Of a DNA stretch of 64,000 nucleotides, positions 7,885 through 16,530 are shown piece after piece. The stretch is from Paenibacillus hamazuiensis (GTDB lineage Bacteria > Bacillota > Bacilli > Paenibacillales > NBRC-103111), in the NCBI RefSeq assembly GCF_023276405.1, contig NZ_JALRMO010000001.1, positions 2,852,001 to 2,916,000 of the forward strand, given 5' to 3'. Within the stretch, counting starts at the first letter, position 1. Each line of letters opens with the position of its first letter. Under the pieces are notes generated by a model. It saw nothing but the letters and a program-made list of their open reading frames with translations, had not been told where the DNA came from and did not search any database. The position numbers were made by a program, and so were the translations under genes.

Positions 7885-8499
7885 CTATATTAACCATTTC
7901 GTGATAGCGCTTTCTTTATTTTCCGTGCCGCCACATAATTTTTCTATTAATACCGGCAGAGCCTGCGCGCACTCGTTTTTGTAGGTGCCGAAGCTTCCCT
8001 GCCGCATAATCCGAAAACCTGCCTGCAAATAGATGCCGATCGCTTTATAACTCCACGTTTGCGTGTGCAAGTAAATGTCCAGGTCGCCTTCCAAATGCAG
8101 CAATCTTTGCAGCCCTTCGGCAACGAGCGCCTTCCCGAGCCCGAATCCCTGATACTCCGGCTTAACGGCCACCCAATGAATGGAAGGATCGCGCCGCCGG
8201 CCGGTGTAATTCCACCAGCCGGTAATTGCGGCGACTTCTTCTCCCTTTTCCGTAACAATAAACAGCAACCGTCGTTCAAGTTCCGGAGAGAACGGCAAAT
8301 ATTCGCTTGCAAAATATTTCAATGCATCCGCAGTGCGCTCAAATTCGCCGACCGAGGTAACGATCTCCGCCCATTTCTCTTCCTTGCCTGGAGTAAACAA
8401 TGAAAACCTGAAGCCCGCGGGAAGCGCGAATTTCGGAACGGATGAACCTGCTTGACGCAGCATGATAACGTGATAATAGGGCAGTGTTTTATCGAGCAA
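7885..8499 (-). CDS. GNAT-family N-acetyltransferase
   Basis: A 204-residue acetyl-CoA-dependent acyltransferase. The acetyl-CoA loop is PEYQGFGLGKALVAEGL (about residues 114-130), preceded by the strand IHWVAVKP and followed by QAGFRIMRQG. Together these are motifs A and B of the fold. The substrate cannot be told. The start is a TTG at 8499 with GGTGA upstream. It is a single gene between the lyase and the envelope cluster. Confidence 0.75.
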   Translation of the reverse strand: MLDKTLPYYHVIMLRQAGSSVPKFALPAGFRFSLFTPGKEEKWAEIVTSVGEFERTADALKYFASEYLPFSPELERRLLFIVTEKGEEVAAITGWWNYTGRRRDPSIHWVAVKPEYQGFGLGKALVAEGLQRLLHLEGDLDIYLHTQTWSYKAIGIYLQAGFRIMRQGSFGTYKNECAQALPVLIEKLCGGTENKESAITKWLI

Positions 8500-8550
8500 A
8501 CGGGTTCACCTGCATTCATCGAAAATATACGCCGGCTTGCGTACGTTTAA

Positions 8551-9921
8551 TCAATGGTTGGAAATAAACTGGCTTTCGAACGAAACGGCGGAAGTCACGG
8601 CAGGATCTTCAGCGAGCAGCTCCGCCACAGGGGTGGGGGCGGGAAATGCGGATATCAGCTTTTTGGTCGAGATCGCGAGTATCTTCGGCGTCAAAAGTTC
8701 AGGCCGCGCCTGCAGCCTGGCTTTGCCATCCGGGTGAATGGCATACAGCAGCGCCCGCAGGTAAATGCGGGAGGCGAATAAAAACCATCCGCGCGGCAAA
8801 TCGGTAATCGTAAATCCGAGCTGCTCGGCGCCGCGGTGGATCATCGTGATGCCATAAACCGCCTTAACCGGTCCTTCGGCTGCGTCTTTCAGCAAATTAG
8901 CCGTAATTTGCGGCAATGCCTCTTTGACGGTGCGGATCAATTTCACCGCAAGCTGCATAGTCGAACGGGTTTCGGCGGCGATCGCCAGCAATACTTTATT
9001 GTTAAAATGCAGCTCGATCACGCGGTCGCCGCTTGCCAGCGTCTCGCCGTCCGCGAGCGGAATCGGTTTTCCCCGGTACGTGACCGTACGGTAAAACAGG
9101 AACGGATTTTCCGGGTCCACCTGCTTGATTCGGAACAGCAGATGAAAAAGCTCATCCCATTTGAACCACAGGGAGGCGAACAACCGTTTCGTGAGCCCAA
9201 TTTTCGCATGCCCGCTTCGTTCGTCCTGCGAAATCTTTTCGTCTATCCGTTCAAAGTTGTATCCTTTGGCCTGCGCTTCGCCGATAAATTCATGCAGCGC
9301 CTCAAGCATGTAGACCGGGGCGTCCAGATCGGCGCCGAACGTCCGTCCGCTGTCATGCAGTACGATCACGGCCCCTGGCCGCAGCTTGGATAGCAGCCTC
9401 ATTTTGATTTTTCTTTTGCCTCCGCGGCTTCTCCAGTCGCCGACAATAATGGACCACATAATCATCCGGAATCTTTTCATCAGCAAAAAATCGAAGATGT
9501 TGATGATCCCCCACGGCGGCCGGTAATGAACGGGACGAATTCCGACGATGCGTTCGATGACGCTGACGGAATGTTCGATCTGCCTTCTGACCCGCTTCGG
9601 CGTCATCAGGGCGTTCGCCCAATGCACATAATTATGTACGCCGACCAGGTGCCCCTCTTCATGCATCCGCACGATGAGCTCGGGATGCTGCTCCGCCTTC
9701 GAGCCGAGCACAAAAAACGTCGCTTTAATTTGATGCTCCCCCAGCAAATCAAGCAGCCGGGGTGTGTATTCCGGATCCGGGCCGTCGTCGAACGTGAGCG
9801 CGATGCTTCGTCCGGCCGTCCCTTGTCTGTATACTCCGAAGCCGAACAGCCGAATGACAAAGGTTGGAATGATCGTATACACGAGTAAACCGCACACGAT
9901 TAGGATCAATATATGATTCAT
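8551..9921 (-). CDS. Membrane-anchored polysaccharide deacetylase with YkoP-like C-terminal domain
   Basis: Residues 1-25 form one membrane segment (ILILIVCGLLVYTIIPTFV). Residues 35-235 form a NodB deacetylase domain with motif 1 TFDDGPDP, motif 2 HNYVHW (the H-x3-H zinc ligands) and motif 3 RPPWG, then VLHDSG. The last 200 residues resemble the YkoP-like domain found attached to such enzymes in Bacilli. It probably removes acetyl groups from a cell-wall or glycolipid-linked N-acetylated sugar at the membrane face. GAGGAGGA precedes the ATG. It follows the MFS and glycosyltransferase genes closely, suggesting one operon similar to the ykoN-ykoP group of Bacillus (gene names from memory). Confidence 0.8.
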   Translation of the reverse strand: MNHILILIVCGLLVYTIIPTFVIRLFGFGVYRQGTAGRSIALTFDDGPDPEYTPRLLDLLGEHQIKATFFVLGSKAEQHPELIVRMHEEGHLVGVHNYVHWANALMTPKRVRRQIEHSVSVIERIVGIRPVHYRPPWGIINIFDFLLMKRFRMIMWSIIVGDWRSRGGKRKIKMRLLSKLRPGAVIVLHDSGRTFGADLDAPVYMLEALHEFIGEAQAKGYNFERIDEKISQDERSGHAKIGLTKRLFASLWFKWDELFHLLFRIKQVDPENPFLFYRTVTYRGKPIPLADGETLASGDRVIELHFNNKVLLAIAAETRSTMQLAVKLIRTVKEALPQITANLLKDAAEGPVKAVYGITMIHRGAEQLGFTITDLPRGWFLFASRIYLRALLYAIHPDGKARLQARPELLTPKILAISTKKLISAFPAPTPVAELLAEDPAVTSAVSFESQFISNH

Positions 9922-9951
9922 GCCCCGTCCTCCTCAGCCCAAAACAACTGG

Positions 9952-11127
9952 TCATGCGAGCTCTTTATCCCCTTCTAGCGGCACTGCGATATAGTAGGCG
10001 GCAATGGCGGCGAGCAAGGCGGCGCTGGTCCAAATCGCTACCCGGGCGTCGAAAAGATCCGCGAGCCAGCCCCCCAGCACAGGGCCGATGATAACGCCGA
10101 TCCCCTCCACGCTGGAAAACAATCCCCAACCGAGCCCCTGCTGGTTGGCCGGAACAAACCCCGCAATGATCGCATTCCAGGCAGGGAGCACCGCGGCGTA
10201 AGATAAGCCGAGTAAAGCCGCGAGCAGAACGGCTTGCCACAACGTATGGGCAAACGTCAAACTGTACAGCATCACGGCGAACCCGGAAAAACCGGCGATC
10301 AGGAACCATTTTCTGCCCCAGCGGTCCGACCATTTCCCCATCGGTACGAGAAAAATGACGGTAAAAGCGCCGCCGGCTATAAGCACGTAAGAGTATTGGG
10401 AATACTGCAATCCCAAATAAGTTGAAGCAAATCCCGGCAAAATCGGGACGAGCATGCCGGCGGAAGCGGTTTGCAAAATCATGCCGGGCAGCAGCTTCTT
10501 CATCGCAATCAGTCGTTCCCACAACATGGAAATTTGCTGGCGGACGGGAATTTGCTCCGGCGCCGATTCCTTCGCATTGGAAATAAATAACGAAAGCAGC
10601 CAGCCCAGCCCCCACAGCACAAGCATGATCTGAAACGAGATGGTGTAGCTCCGATCGATGACGAAATTGATGACGACCGGTCCCGCCCCAAGGCCGCAAA
10701 GCCAACAAGTGTACAATAACCCCATACCCGCCGCGCGCTGCTCCGGCTTGACTTTACTTAAGCATACCAGCCAAATGGGAGAAATTCCAACCCCGAATAA
10801 AGCGGCAGCGGCGACAAGCAGCCAAAAGGAATGGGCGTATTGCATCATTATAAGTCCGGTGAAGGAAATGAACAGGCCGGACTGGACGATCAGCCGCAGC
10901 GAAAAGCGATCCAATAAATAACCTGCGTAACATTTGATGAGCGTATCCGTAACATAGTGGACAGATACGGCGGTGCCGACCGCGGCGGCGGAAAAACCCA
11001 ATGCTTTTTCACCATAAGTGGGCAAAAAGGAAACAAGATACGCTCCCCTGACGAATTCGACGATAAATAATACAATCCCAAACATCAGCATATTCCCGCG
11101 CACGAGCGTCTTGCTTACAGCCTCCAT
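9952..11127 (-). CDS. MFS transporter
   Basis: About 390 residues with twelve hydrophobic segments and the MFS loop 2 motif in degenerate form (GYLLDRFSLR near residue 70) and again in the second half (GKWSDRWGRKWFLIAGF). It has the even spacing of drug or glycolipid exporters of 12-helix type. The ATG at 11127 is preferred to the TTG at 11148 because an AGGCAGG stretch precedes it. It lies between a glycolipid-type glycosyltransferase and a polysaccharide deacetylase, 28 bases or fewer from each, so the substrate may be an envelope glycolipid or sugar; this is inference from position only. Confidence 0.8.
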   Translation of the reverse strand: MEAVSKTLVRGNMLMFGIVLFIVEFVRGAYLVSFLPTYGEKALGFSAAAVGTAVSVHYVTDTLIKCYAGYLLDRFSLRLIVQSGLFISFTGLIMMQYAHSFWLLVAAAALFGVGISPIWLVCLSKVKPEQRAAGMGLLYTCWLCGLGAGPVVINFVIDRSYTISFQIMLVLWGLGWLLSLFISNAKESAPEQIPVRQQISMLWERLIAMKKLLPGMILQTASAGMLVPILPGFASTYLGLQYSQYSYVLIAGGAFTVIFLVPMGKWSDRWGRKWFLIAGFSGFAVMLYSLTFAHTLWQAVLLAALLGLSYAAVLPAWNAIIAGFVPANQQGLGWGLFSSVEGIGVIIGPVLGGWLADLFDARVAIWTSAALLAAIAAYYIAVPLEGDKELA

Positions 11128-11155
11128 ACCCAGCCTGCCTTTCTTCAAACGAAGT

Positions 11156-12292
11156 TTAGATCAGGATGCTTGCCCGCTCCTTTACGTAATGCAGCACGTC
11201 CTGAACGATCAGACCGGCCGCCGAAGGTTTGCGAAGCAGCGCCATCTGCCGCCTCATCTGAGCCCCGGTAGTTTCCTCCGCGAGCAATTGTGCGATTTGC
11301 CCCGCCAGCTCTTCCGTGCTGCGGGCTATGCGGGCCGCCCCCTTGCCGGACAAATACGCGGCATTTTCTTTTTCCTGCCCGGCAAAAGGCTTAAAGATGA
11401 ACACTGGAACCTGCATCGCAATCGCCTCGGACAACGTCAGCCCGCCGGCTTTGGTGACGATGCAGGATGAAACGGCCATCAAATCCTGCATTTGTTCGAC
11501 AAATCCGAATATGCGGACATGCGGTTCATGTCCGTATTTGAGCCGCAGCTTACCCTCCAGCTTCTGATTTCGCCCGCAAACGACGGCAAGCTGGCAGCCC
11601 GTATTCCTGATTAACGCTTGAATCATGTCCTCAATGCTTCCAAGCACTCCATATGATCCCGCTAATATTAAAATGGTTTTGCGGTTCTTATCGAACAGGT
11701 CCGCGAACGAATTTGCCTCCCTGTCCGTGGTCTGCTCAAAAGCTTTTCTGATCGGAATGCCGCTGACCATAACATTCCTTCGTGAAATTCCTCTGGAGAC
11801 AAGCTCTTCCCGTAAGTCCTCGGTCGCCACATAATATTTGTCGATTTTCGGATGAATCCAGCGCGAATGCAGGGAAAAATCCGTTACAACGGTAAAAGCG
11901 GGAATGCCTTCCTGCTCGCAAAGCTCGGGCACAGCCCCGAACGGAAACGTGCAGACAATCGCATCCGGCCGATCCTGCTCCACACGCTGCTTCAGCTTCT
12001 TTTTGCCCATCGCATTGAAATACCGGTTCCACCCTGCATATGGGTTGGAGTCCCGGGTCAAATAATAACTCCATCCGTAATAATCGAAGCCGAACTGAGA
12101 GGTCAGCATGCTTTTTATGTAAAGCGTCGTTGTAATCTTGTTGATAATAGGATGCGCTTCTTTCATCAAATCCATGATATGAACAAGCCCGGTTTCTTGC
12201 TGTTCGAAGGCAGCCTTCAGCGAACGGGCTGCCTGCAAGTGCCCGTCTCCGTAACTTGCCGTGAGAATCAATATTCGCGGATTGCGCTCCAT
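11156..12292 (-). CDS. MGDG-synthase-like processive glycosyltransferase (UgtP/YkoN type)
   Basis: The 378-residue protein has an N-terminal MGDG synthase domain (RILILTASYGDGHLQAARSL, residues 5-24, with the glycine-rich start of the family) and a C-terminal MurG-like GT28 domain (ILAGSYGVLGSIEDMI, then TKAGGLTLSEAIAMQVPVFIF and AGQEKENA for UDP-sugar binding). Such enzymes move glucose or galactose from UDP-sugar to diacylglycerol at the inner membrane face. The start at 12292 has GGGGAGGAAAAG upstream. It is the first gene of a three-gene minus-strand run with the MFS carrier and the deacetylase. Confidence 0.85.
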   Translation of the reverse strand: MERNPRILILTASYGDGHLQAARSLKAAFEQQETGLVHIMDLMKEAHPIINKITTTLYIKSMLTSQFGFDYYGWSYYLTRDSNPYAGWNRYFNAMGKKKLKQRVEQDRPDAIVCTFPFGAVPELCEQEGIPAFTVVTDFSLHSRWIHPKIDKYYVATEDLREELVSRGISRRNVMVSGIPIRKAFEQTTDREANSFADLFDKNRKTILILAGSYGVLGSIEDMIQALIRNTGCQLAVVCGRNQKLEGKLRLKYGHEPHVRIFGFVEQMQDLMAVSSCIVTKAGGLTLSEAIAMQVPVFIFKPFAGQEKENAAYLSGKGAARIARSTEELAGQIAQLLAEETTGAQMRRQMALLRKPSAAGLIVQDVLHYVKERASILI

Positions 12293-12537
12293 TTTCTTTT
12301 CCTCCCCCCATGCAAGCGGCAATCAGTGAAACATTGGATCTATTTGCTCCAGTATAGTATTCATCATACAACCGAAAAGTAAATACCCTGTGAAGAAAAT
12401 ATTAACATTTTCTTAAGGAGTTCGCATGTGAAATCTTTATGATTCGGACGTACGGGCGGCAGTTTGTTCACCTTGTGGACACCCGCTGAATACGATAGCA
12501 AATAAAACCGATTTTGACAAAGGAGAAAGATCCGCCG

Positions 12538-13260
12538 ATGGTAAGCTGGACGAAATGGGGCAAATATAAAATACTCCGAAAATCGCCGGAACTGGCGATC
12601 TATCTGCCGGAAACCCGCTACATGAAGATGCGAAATCTGTGGCGGATGCTGGATAAATACGGCAAGGTCATCGTAAAACCTTCGGGAAGCTACAGGGGCA
12701 ACGGAGTCGTGCAAATTTCCGAAACCGTTGACCGCCGTTATGAGACGCATCACGAGAACAAAACAAACATGTTCGAAAGCCGCGAAACCCTTGCTTCCTA
12801 TTTGCGAAAGCGGAAGCTGAAAAATTATATCGTGCAGGAGCGAATCCCGCTGGCCCGGGTGGATGGGCGCCCCTTCGATTTAAGGGTCATGGTGCAACGC
12901 CGCAAAAATTCCCCATGGGCGGTAACGGGCAAGCTGGCCAAAATTGCCGGAAAAGGCTTCATCGTCACTAATATATTACGAAGCAAAGGCAAAGTCGTTC
13001 CGGTCAAATATGCGCTGCAGCGCTCATCTTTAAGGAAATATTCTTCCTCGGAGATTCTTTCGGAAATCGACGAGGTGGCGCTCATGACAGCCAAGCTGCT
13101 CGGCAAATATTTTAAACGAATTCGAATGATGGGGATCGACATCGGTCTCGATCGCAAGGGCAGAGTATGGGTTATCGAAGCGAATTTTAAACCGAACGTT
13201 CATCTGTTCCGAAAATTGAAAGACAAATCGGTGTTCCGCAGCATTGTTTCATTCAAATAG
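12538..13260 (+). CDS. YheC/YheD-like ATP-grasp spore coat protein
   Basis: A 240-residue ATP-grasp protein: KVIVKPSGSYRGNGVVQIS (nucleotide-binding loop, about residues 42-60), YIVQERIPLARVDGRPFDLRVMVQ (about 105-128) and GIDIGLDRKGRVWVIEANFKPN (metal-binding end, about 200-221). In Bacilli the family belongs to the spore coat. The ATG at 12538 with AAAGGAGAAAG upstream is used rather than the TTG at 12514, which would put the binding site inside the gene. It is divergent from the glycosyltransferase operon. It lacks the YheC N-terminal domain that the paralogue at 35973 keeps. The ligated substrate is unknown. Confidence 0.8.
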   Translation: MVSWTKWGKYKILRKSPELAIYLPETRYMKMRNLWRMLDKYGKVIVKPSGSYRGNGVVQISETVDRRYETHHENKTNMFESRETLASYLRKRKLKNYIVQERIPLARVDGRPFDLRVMVQRRKNSPWAVTGKLAKIAGKGFIVTNILRSKGKVVPVKYALQRSSLRKYSSSEILSEIDEVALMTAKLLGKYFKRIRMMGIDIGLDRKGRVWVIEANFKPNVHLFRKLKDKSVFRSIVSFK

Positions 13261-13290
13261 GTTCGGCGATGTCTCCCCGCCCTCTCGCAC

Positions 13291-13335
13291 AAAAAGAGCA
13301 AGCCCTGCCGGGGATGTCATCGGCAAGGCTTGGCT
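13291..13335 (-). terminator. Terminator of the siderophore permease operon
   Basis: Minus-strand AAGCC-TGCCG pairs with CGGCA-GGGCTT and is followed by CTTTTTG, just past the stop at 13339. It also sits beyond the 3' end of the convergent ATP-grasp gene. Confidence 0.75.
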
Positions 13336-13338
13336 GCG

Positions 13339-14373
13339 TTATTCTTTGGATTTGACCAGCAAATAAAGAAAGTAAGGCGCGCCGATGACGGCGACGACGA
13401 TGCCTGCCGGAAGTTCGCTCGGCTGCATGATCCAGCGGGCCAATGTGTCTGCGACGATGACGAGCAGCCCTCCCGCAAGCGCCGAAGCCGGAAGCAGCAC
13501 CTGATGCTTCGGTCCGACGAGCCGCCTGGCCAAATGCGGGCCGATCAGGCCGACAAAGCCGATGCCGCCCCCCACCGCCACGCACGATCCGGCCAAACCG
13601 ACCGAAACGGCAAGCAGGCGGAGACGTTCCTTTTCCACGGAAGCACCGAGACCGGCCGCCATTTGATCTCCGAGGCTGATCACGTTCAATATTTGCGACT
13701 TGTATATCGCATAGGGCAGCAGCACGAGTATCCAAGGCAGCAGCGCCGCCACGAATTTCCAATTCGTCCCCCAAATGCTGCCCGCCAGCCATACGGAGAC
13801 AAATTGGTATTTTTGCGGATCGATTCTCAGCGTAAGCACGATCATCGCCGCATGGATCCCTGCCGCGACGGCGATTCCCGTCAAGACCAGCCTCGTGCGC
13901 GACAATCCTGTATGTTTTTGATAAGCAAGCGCATATACGAGGGCGGCGGCCAGCCCTGCGCCGACCAGCGCCAGAAACGGCAGAAGAAATATCGAAGAAG
14001 CCGTGTTAGCCGGATAAAACGCGACAAATAACACGACCATCAGCCCCGCGCCCGCGTTAATGCCAAGAATGCCCGGATCGGCGAGCCCGTTGCGGGACAA
14101 CCCTTGCATAATGCAGCCCGACACGGCGAGCCCCGCGCCGACAAGCACGGAAATCACGATCCGCGGTAGACGAAAATCAAACAAAATGATCTGCTGCTTC
14201 GCAGTCCCCGCTCCAAACAACGTCTTGATCACATCGAGCGGCGGCAGCCGGGTAAAGCCGGTGTTCATACTCACGATAAAGGCGATGATGATCAAAACCC
14301 CGAGTACCGCGCAAACGGCGATGCCGCGAATCGGCATTCGATGAGACGAGCCGGGAAACGGCTCTCCGTTCAT
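13339..14373 (-). CDS. Iron-siderophore ABC transporter permease (FecCD family), second subunit
   Basis: A 344-residue integral membrane protein with about ten hydrophobic segments and the FecCD hallmarks FRLPRIVISVLVGAGLAVSG and CIMQGLSRNGLADPGILGINAGA in the first third and GGGIGFVGLIGPHLARRLVG in the last third, where the ATPase couples. Its ATG overlaps the previous stop codon as TGATG, with GGAGGGAG upstream, so the two permeases are translationally coupled. It imports ferric siderophore together with the next two genes upstream. No ATPase gene is linked. Confidence 0.9.
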   Translation of the reverse strand: MNGEPFPGSSHRMPIRGIAVCAVLGVLIIIAFIVSMNTGFTRLPPLDVIKTLFGAGTAKQQIILFDFRLPRIVISVLVGAGLAVSGCIMQGLSRNGLADPGILGINAGAGLMVVLFVAFYPANTASSIFLLPFLALVGAGLAAALVYALAYQKHTGLSRTRLVLTGIAVAAGIHAAMIVLTLRIDPQKYQFVSVWLAGSIWGTNWKFVAALLPWILVLLPYAIYKSQILNVISLGDQMAAGLGASVEKERLRLLAVSVGLAGSCVAVGGGIGFVGLIGPHLARRLVGPKHQVLLPASALAGGLLVIVADTLARWIMQPSELPAGIVVAVIGAPYFLYLLVKSKE

Positions 14374-15407
14374 CACAGCTCCCTCCCTTCCCGGCGCGCC
14401 AAATAGAGGAAAAACGGAACGCCGATCAAGGCGATCAGCGCGCCGATCGGCGTCTCGTACGGCGGGTGGACCATTCTCGCGCCAATATCGGCGAACACCA
14501 TAAGCAGGCCGCCGAAGATCGCGGAGACGGGGATGATCCGGCGGTAGTCAACGCCGACAAAGTAACGCGCAATATGAGGTATGACTAACCCGACGAAGCC
14601 GATCGGACCGACGGCCGATACGGCGGCGCCGGCAAGCACAAGCACGACGGCCGCGCAGCCGAGCTTCGCCATCGCGGTCCGCCCGCCAAGCCCGGTCGCC
14701 ACTTCCTCTCCGAGGCTGAGCAGCGTCACCGAGCGCGAAAGCAGAAGAGCAGCGGCAAGCGCACCTGCCGCCCAAGGAAACATGACGCGAAGCTGCGTCC
14801 ATTTGACGCCGGCCACGCCGCCCGCATGCCAGAAGGCGAGATCTTGCCCGATGCGAAAATAGATCGCGATTCCTTCGCTTATCGCCGTGAGCAGCGCGCT
14901 GACCGTCGCTCCGGCCAGCGCCAGACGCACCGGTGTCAGCCCTTTGCCGGCCAGCGAGCCGAAGCCGTACACAAGTGCGGCGCCAACCGCCGCTCCTAGA
15001 AAAGAAAGCAGGATCAGCTTCAGAAACGGAAGCCCCGGAAAAAAGGCAAAACAAACCGCGAGCACCAGCCCGGCTCCGGCGTTAATGCCGAGCAGCCCGG
15101 GATCGGCGAGCGGGTTGCGCGTCATGCCCTGCATTATCGCACCGGCTACGGCGAAGCAGGCGCCGACAAGCGCCCCTGCCAAAGCGCGGGGGAGGCGAAG
15201 CTCCCGGACGATCTGATGCTCGGTCAGCTCCGGATTGTAGCTGAAAACGGCTTGCCATACCGCAGCCGGCTTGATGTTCGCCGCACCGTAGCTGACGGAT
15301 AAGATAATACCTAGCGCCAGCAAGGCGATGCCGCCGAACATAATGAACGCGGCGGCAGCCGGCCTGGAGCGCAGCTTGGGTTCGGAAGATGCCGCTGTCG
15401 TCATCAT
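14373..15407 (-). CDS. Iron-siderophore ABC transporter permease (FecCD family), first subunit
   Basis: A 344-residue FecCD permease with LRLPRALAGALVGACFAVAG, IMQGMTRNPLADPGLLGINAGA and GPIGFVGLVIPHIARYFVG. An Ala-rich cytoplasmic N-terminus precedes the first membrane segment. The ATG overlaps the stop of the binding-protein gene by four bases (ATGA), the usual sign of coupling. It pairs with the following permease as a heterodimer. Confidence 0.9.
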   Translation of the reverse strand: MMTTAASSEPKLRSRPAAAAFIMFGGIALLALGIILSVSYGAANIKPAAVWQAVFSYNPELTEHQIVRELRLPRALAGALVGACFAVAGAIMQGMTRNPLADPGLLGINAGAGLVLAVCFAFFPGLPFLKLILLSFLGAAVGAALVYGFGSLAGKGLTPVRLALAGATVSALLTAISEGIAIYFRIGQDLAFWHAGGVAGVKWTQLRVMFPWAAGALAAALLLSRSVTLLSLGEEVATGLGGRTAMAKLGCAAVVLVLAGAAVSAVGPIGFVGLVIPHIARYFVGVDYRRIIPVSAIFGGLLMVFADIGARMVHPPYETPIGALIALIGVPFFLYLARREGREL

Positions 15408-16405
15408 TTTCCGGGCACCGACCGTTTGAAATGGTCGAGTATCAAATCGAGCGACTTGCTTTTAATATGCGGATAATCGCTGATGATCCATTGCGGCATC
15501 GTAAACACATGGCCGTTTTTGACCGCCTTGAGATTTTTCCATACCGCCGACTGCGAGATGCCGGCCAAATTTTCTTCGGCTTTCTTGTCGCCGCCGGCTG
15601 TCGGCGAACCGACTTCCATAAATATGTAATCCGCGTTATAATCGGGCAGCTTCTCCAGCGAGATCGCTTCAATCCGCTGCAATTGATCGAGACCCGGTGC
15701 GGGAGTCAGCTTCAGGTCGCGGAACAGAGTTGCGCCGAACAGCTCCTGTGTGCCGTGAAGCCGTATTTCCTTCGGCATGATCCGCAAATATACGAACGTC
15801 TCGCCGGGCTTTACGAAGCGCGCGAGTTCGCTGCGGACGTCAGCCGCTTTCTTATCGTAGTTCGCCAGCCATTCGGCGGCTTCTTTATCGCGCTGCAAAA
15901 TGCTGCCCAGCTCCTTGAATCCTTCGCGCCAATCGGCCGGTACGTCCACAATGACGGTAGGTGCGATTTTGCTCAGTTGATCGTACACCTTCTCTTCGGT
16001 TCTGCGGGCAATGATCAGATCGGGACCGGCCTGGAGAATGGCCTCCAGGTTCGGTGTATCGCCGAGGGGAATCACATTCGAAAGAGAATTGCCGTCCACA
16101 TAAGGCAGCTCGGTCGAACCGAGAAACGTCGTCATCGCATACGGCTTGATGCCGAGCGCGAGCAGCGAATCGGCGAGACGGTAATCCAGAACCGCGATTT
16201 TTTGCGGAGTGCCCTCGATCGTCGTTTCTCCGCCCAAATGTTTAACGACCCGTTTGGCCCCGCTGCTTCCGGCTTGCTGCGTATCGTTTTGCCCCGGCTG
16301 ACAGCCGGCAAGCACAAATAAGACCAGTAACAAAATCACTGCCCACCGAGTGAAGTCGTGCCGGGATCGAAGCAGGTTGGCTCTATGGGCTGAATGACGC
16401 GTCAT
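15404..16405 (-). CDS. Iron-siderophore ABC transporter substrate-binding lipoprotein
   Basis: A 333-residue lipoprotein of the periplasmic-binding-protein type 2 (FhuD/FecB) class. The lipobox is VLAGC within LLVLFVLAGCQPGQN. The mature part begins KRVVKHLGGETTIEGTPQ and contains QAGPDLIIARRTEEK and the long bridging helix typical of siderophore binders. The ATG at 16405 has AAGGAGGAAC upstream, better than any start before it. A Fur box lies about 80 bases upstream. Type of siderophore cannot be told. Confidence 0.9.
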   Translation of the reverse strand: MTRHSAHRANLLRSRHDFTRWAVILLLVLFVLAGCQPGQNDTQQAGSSGAKRVVKHLGGETTIEGTPQKIAVLDYRLADSLLALGIKPYAMTTFLGSTELPYVDGNSLSNVIPLGDTPNLEAILQAGPDLIIARRTEEKVYDQLSKIAPTVIVDVPADWREGFKELGSILQRDKEAAEWLANYDKKAADVRSELARFVKPGETFVYLRIMPKEIRLHGTQELFGATLFRDLKLTPAPGLDQLQRIEAISLEKLPDYNADYIFMEVGSPTAGGDKKAEENLAGISQSAVWKNLKAVKNGHVFTMPQWIISDYPHIKSKSLDLILDHFKRSVPGK

Positions 16406-16480
16406 AACAAAAGTTCCTCCTTGAAATAACCATATGAGCGCGTTCCCATTCCGGATATGGTTTCGCAAAACCATCATAAT

Positions 16481-16499
16481 TGATAACGATTATCATTGT
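16481..16499 (-). promoter_or_regulatory. Fur box upstream of the siderophore import operon
   Basis: TGATAACGATTATCA (16481-16495) matches the Bacillus 7-1-7 Fur consensus TGATAATNATTATCA at 14 of 15 places, and the palindrome extends on as ATTGTC. It lies 76 bases upstream of the binding-protein start codon, so iron repression of the operon is expected. Confidence 0.85.
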
Positions 16500-16530
16500 C
16501 AACGAAAAAAGTCGTTTTGCATGGCTCATC

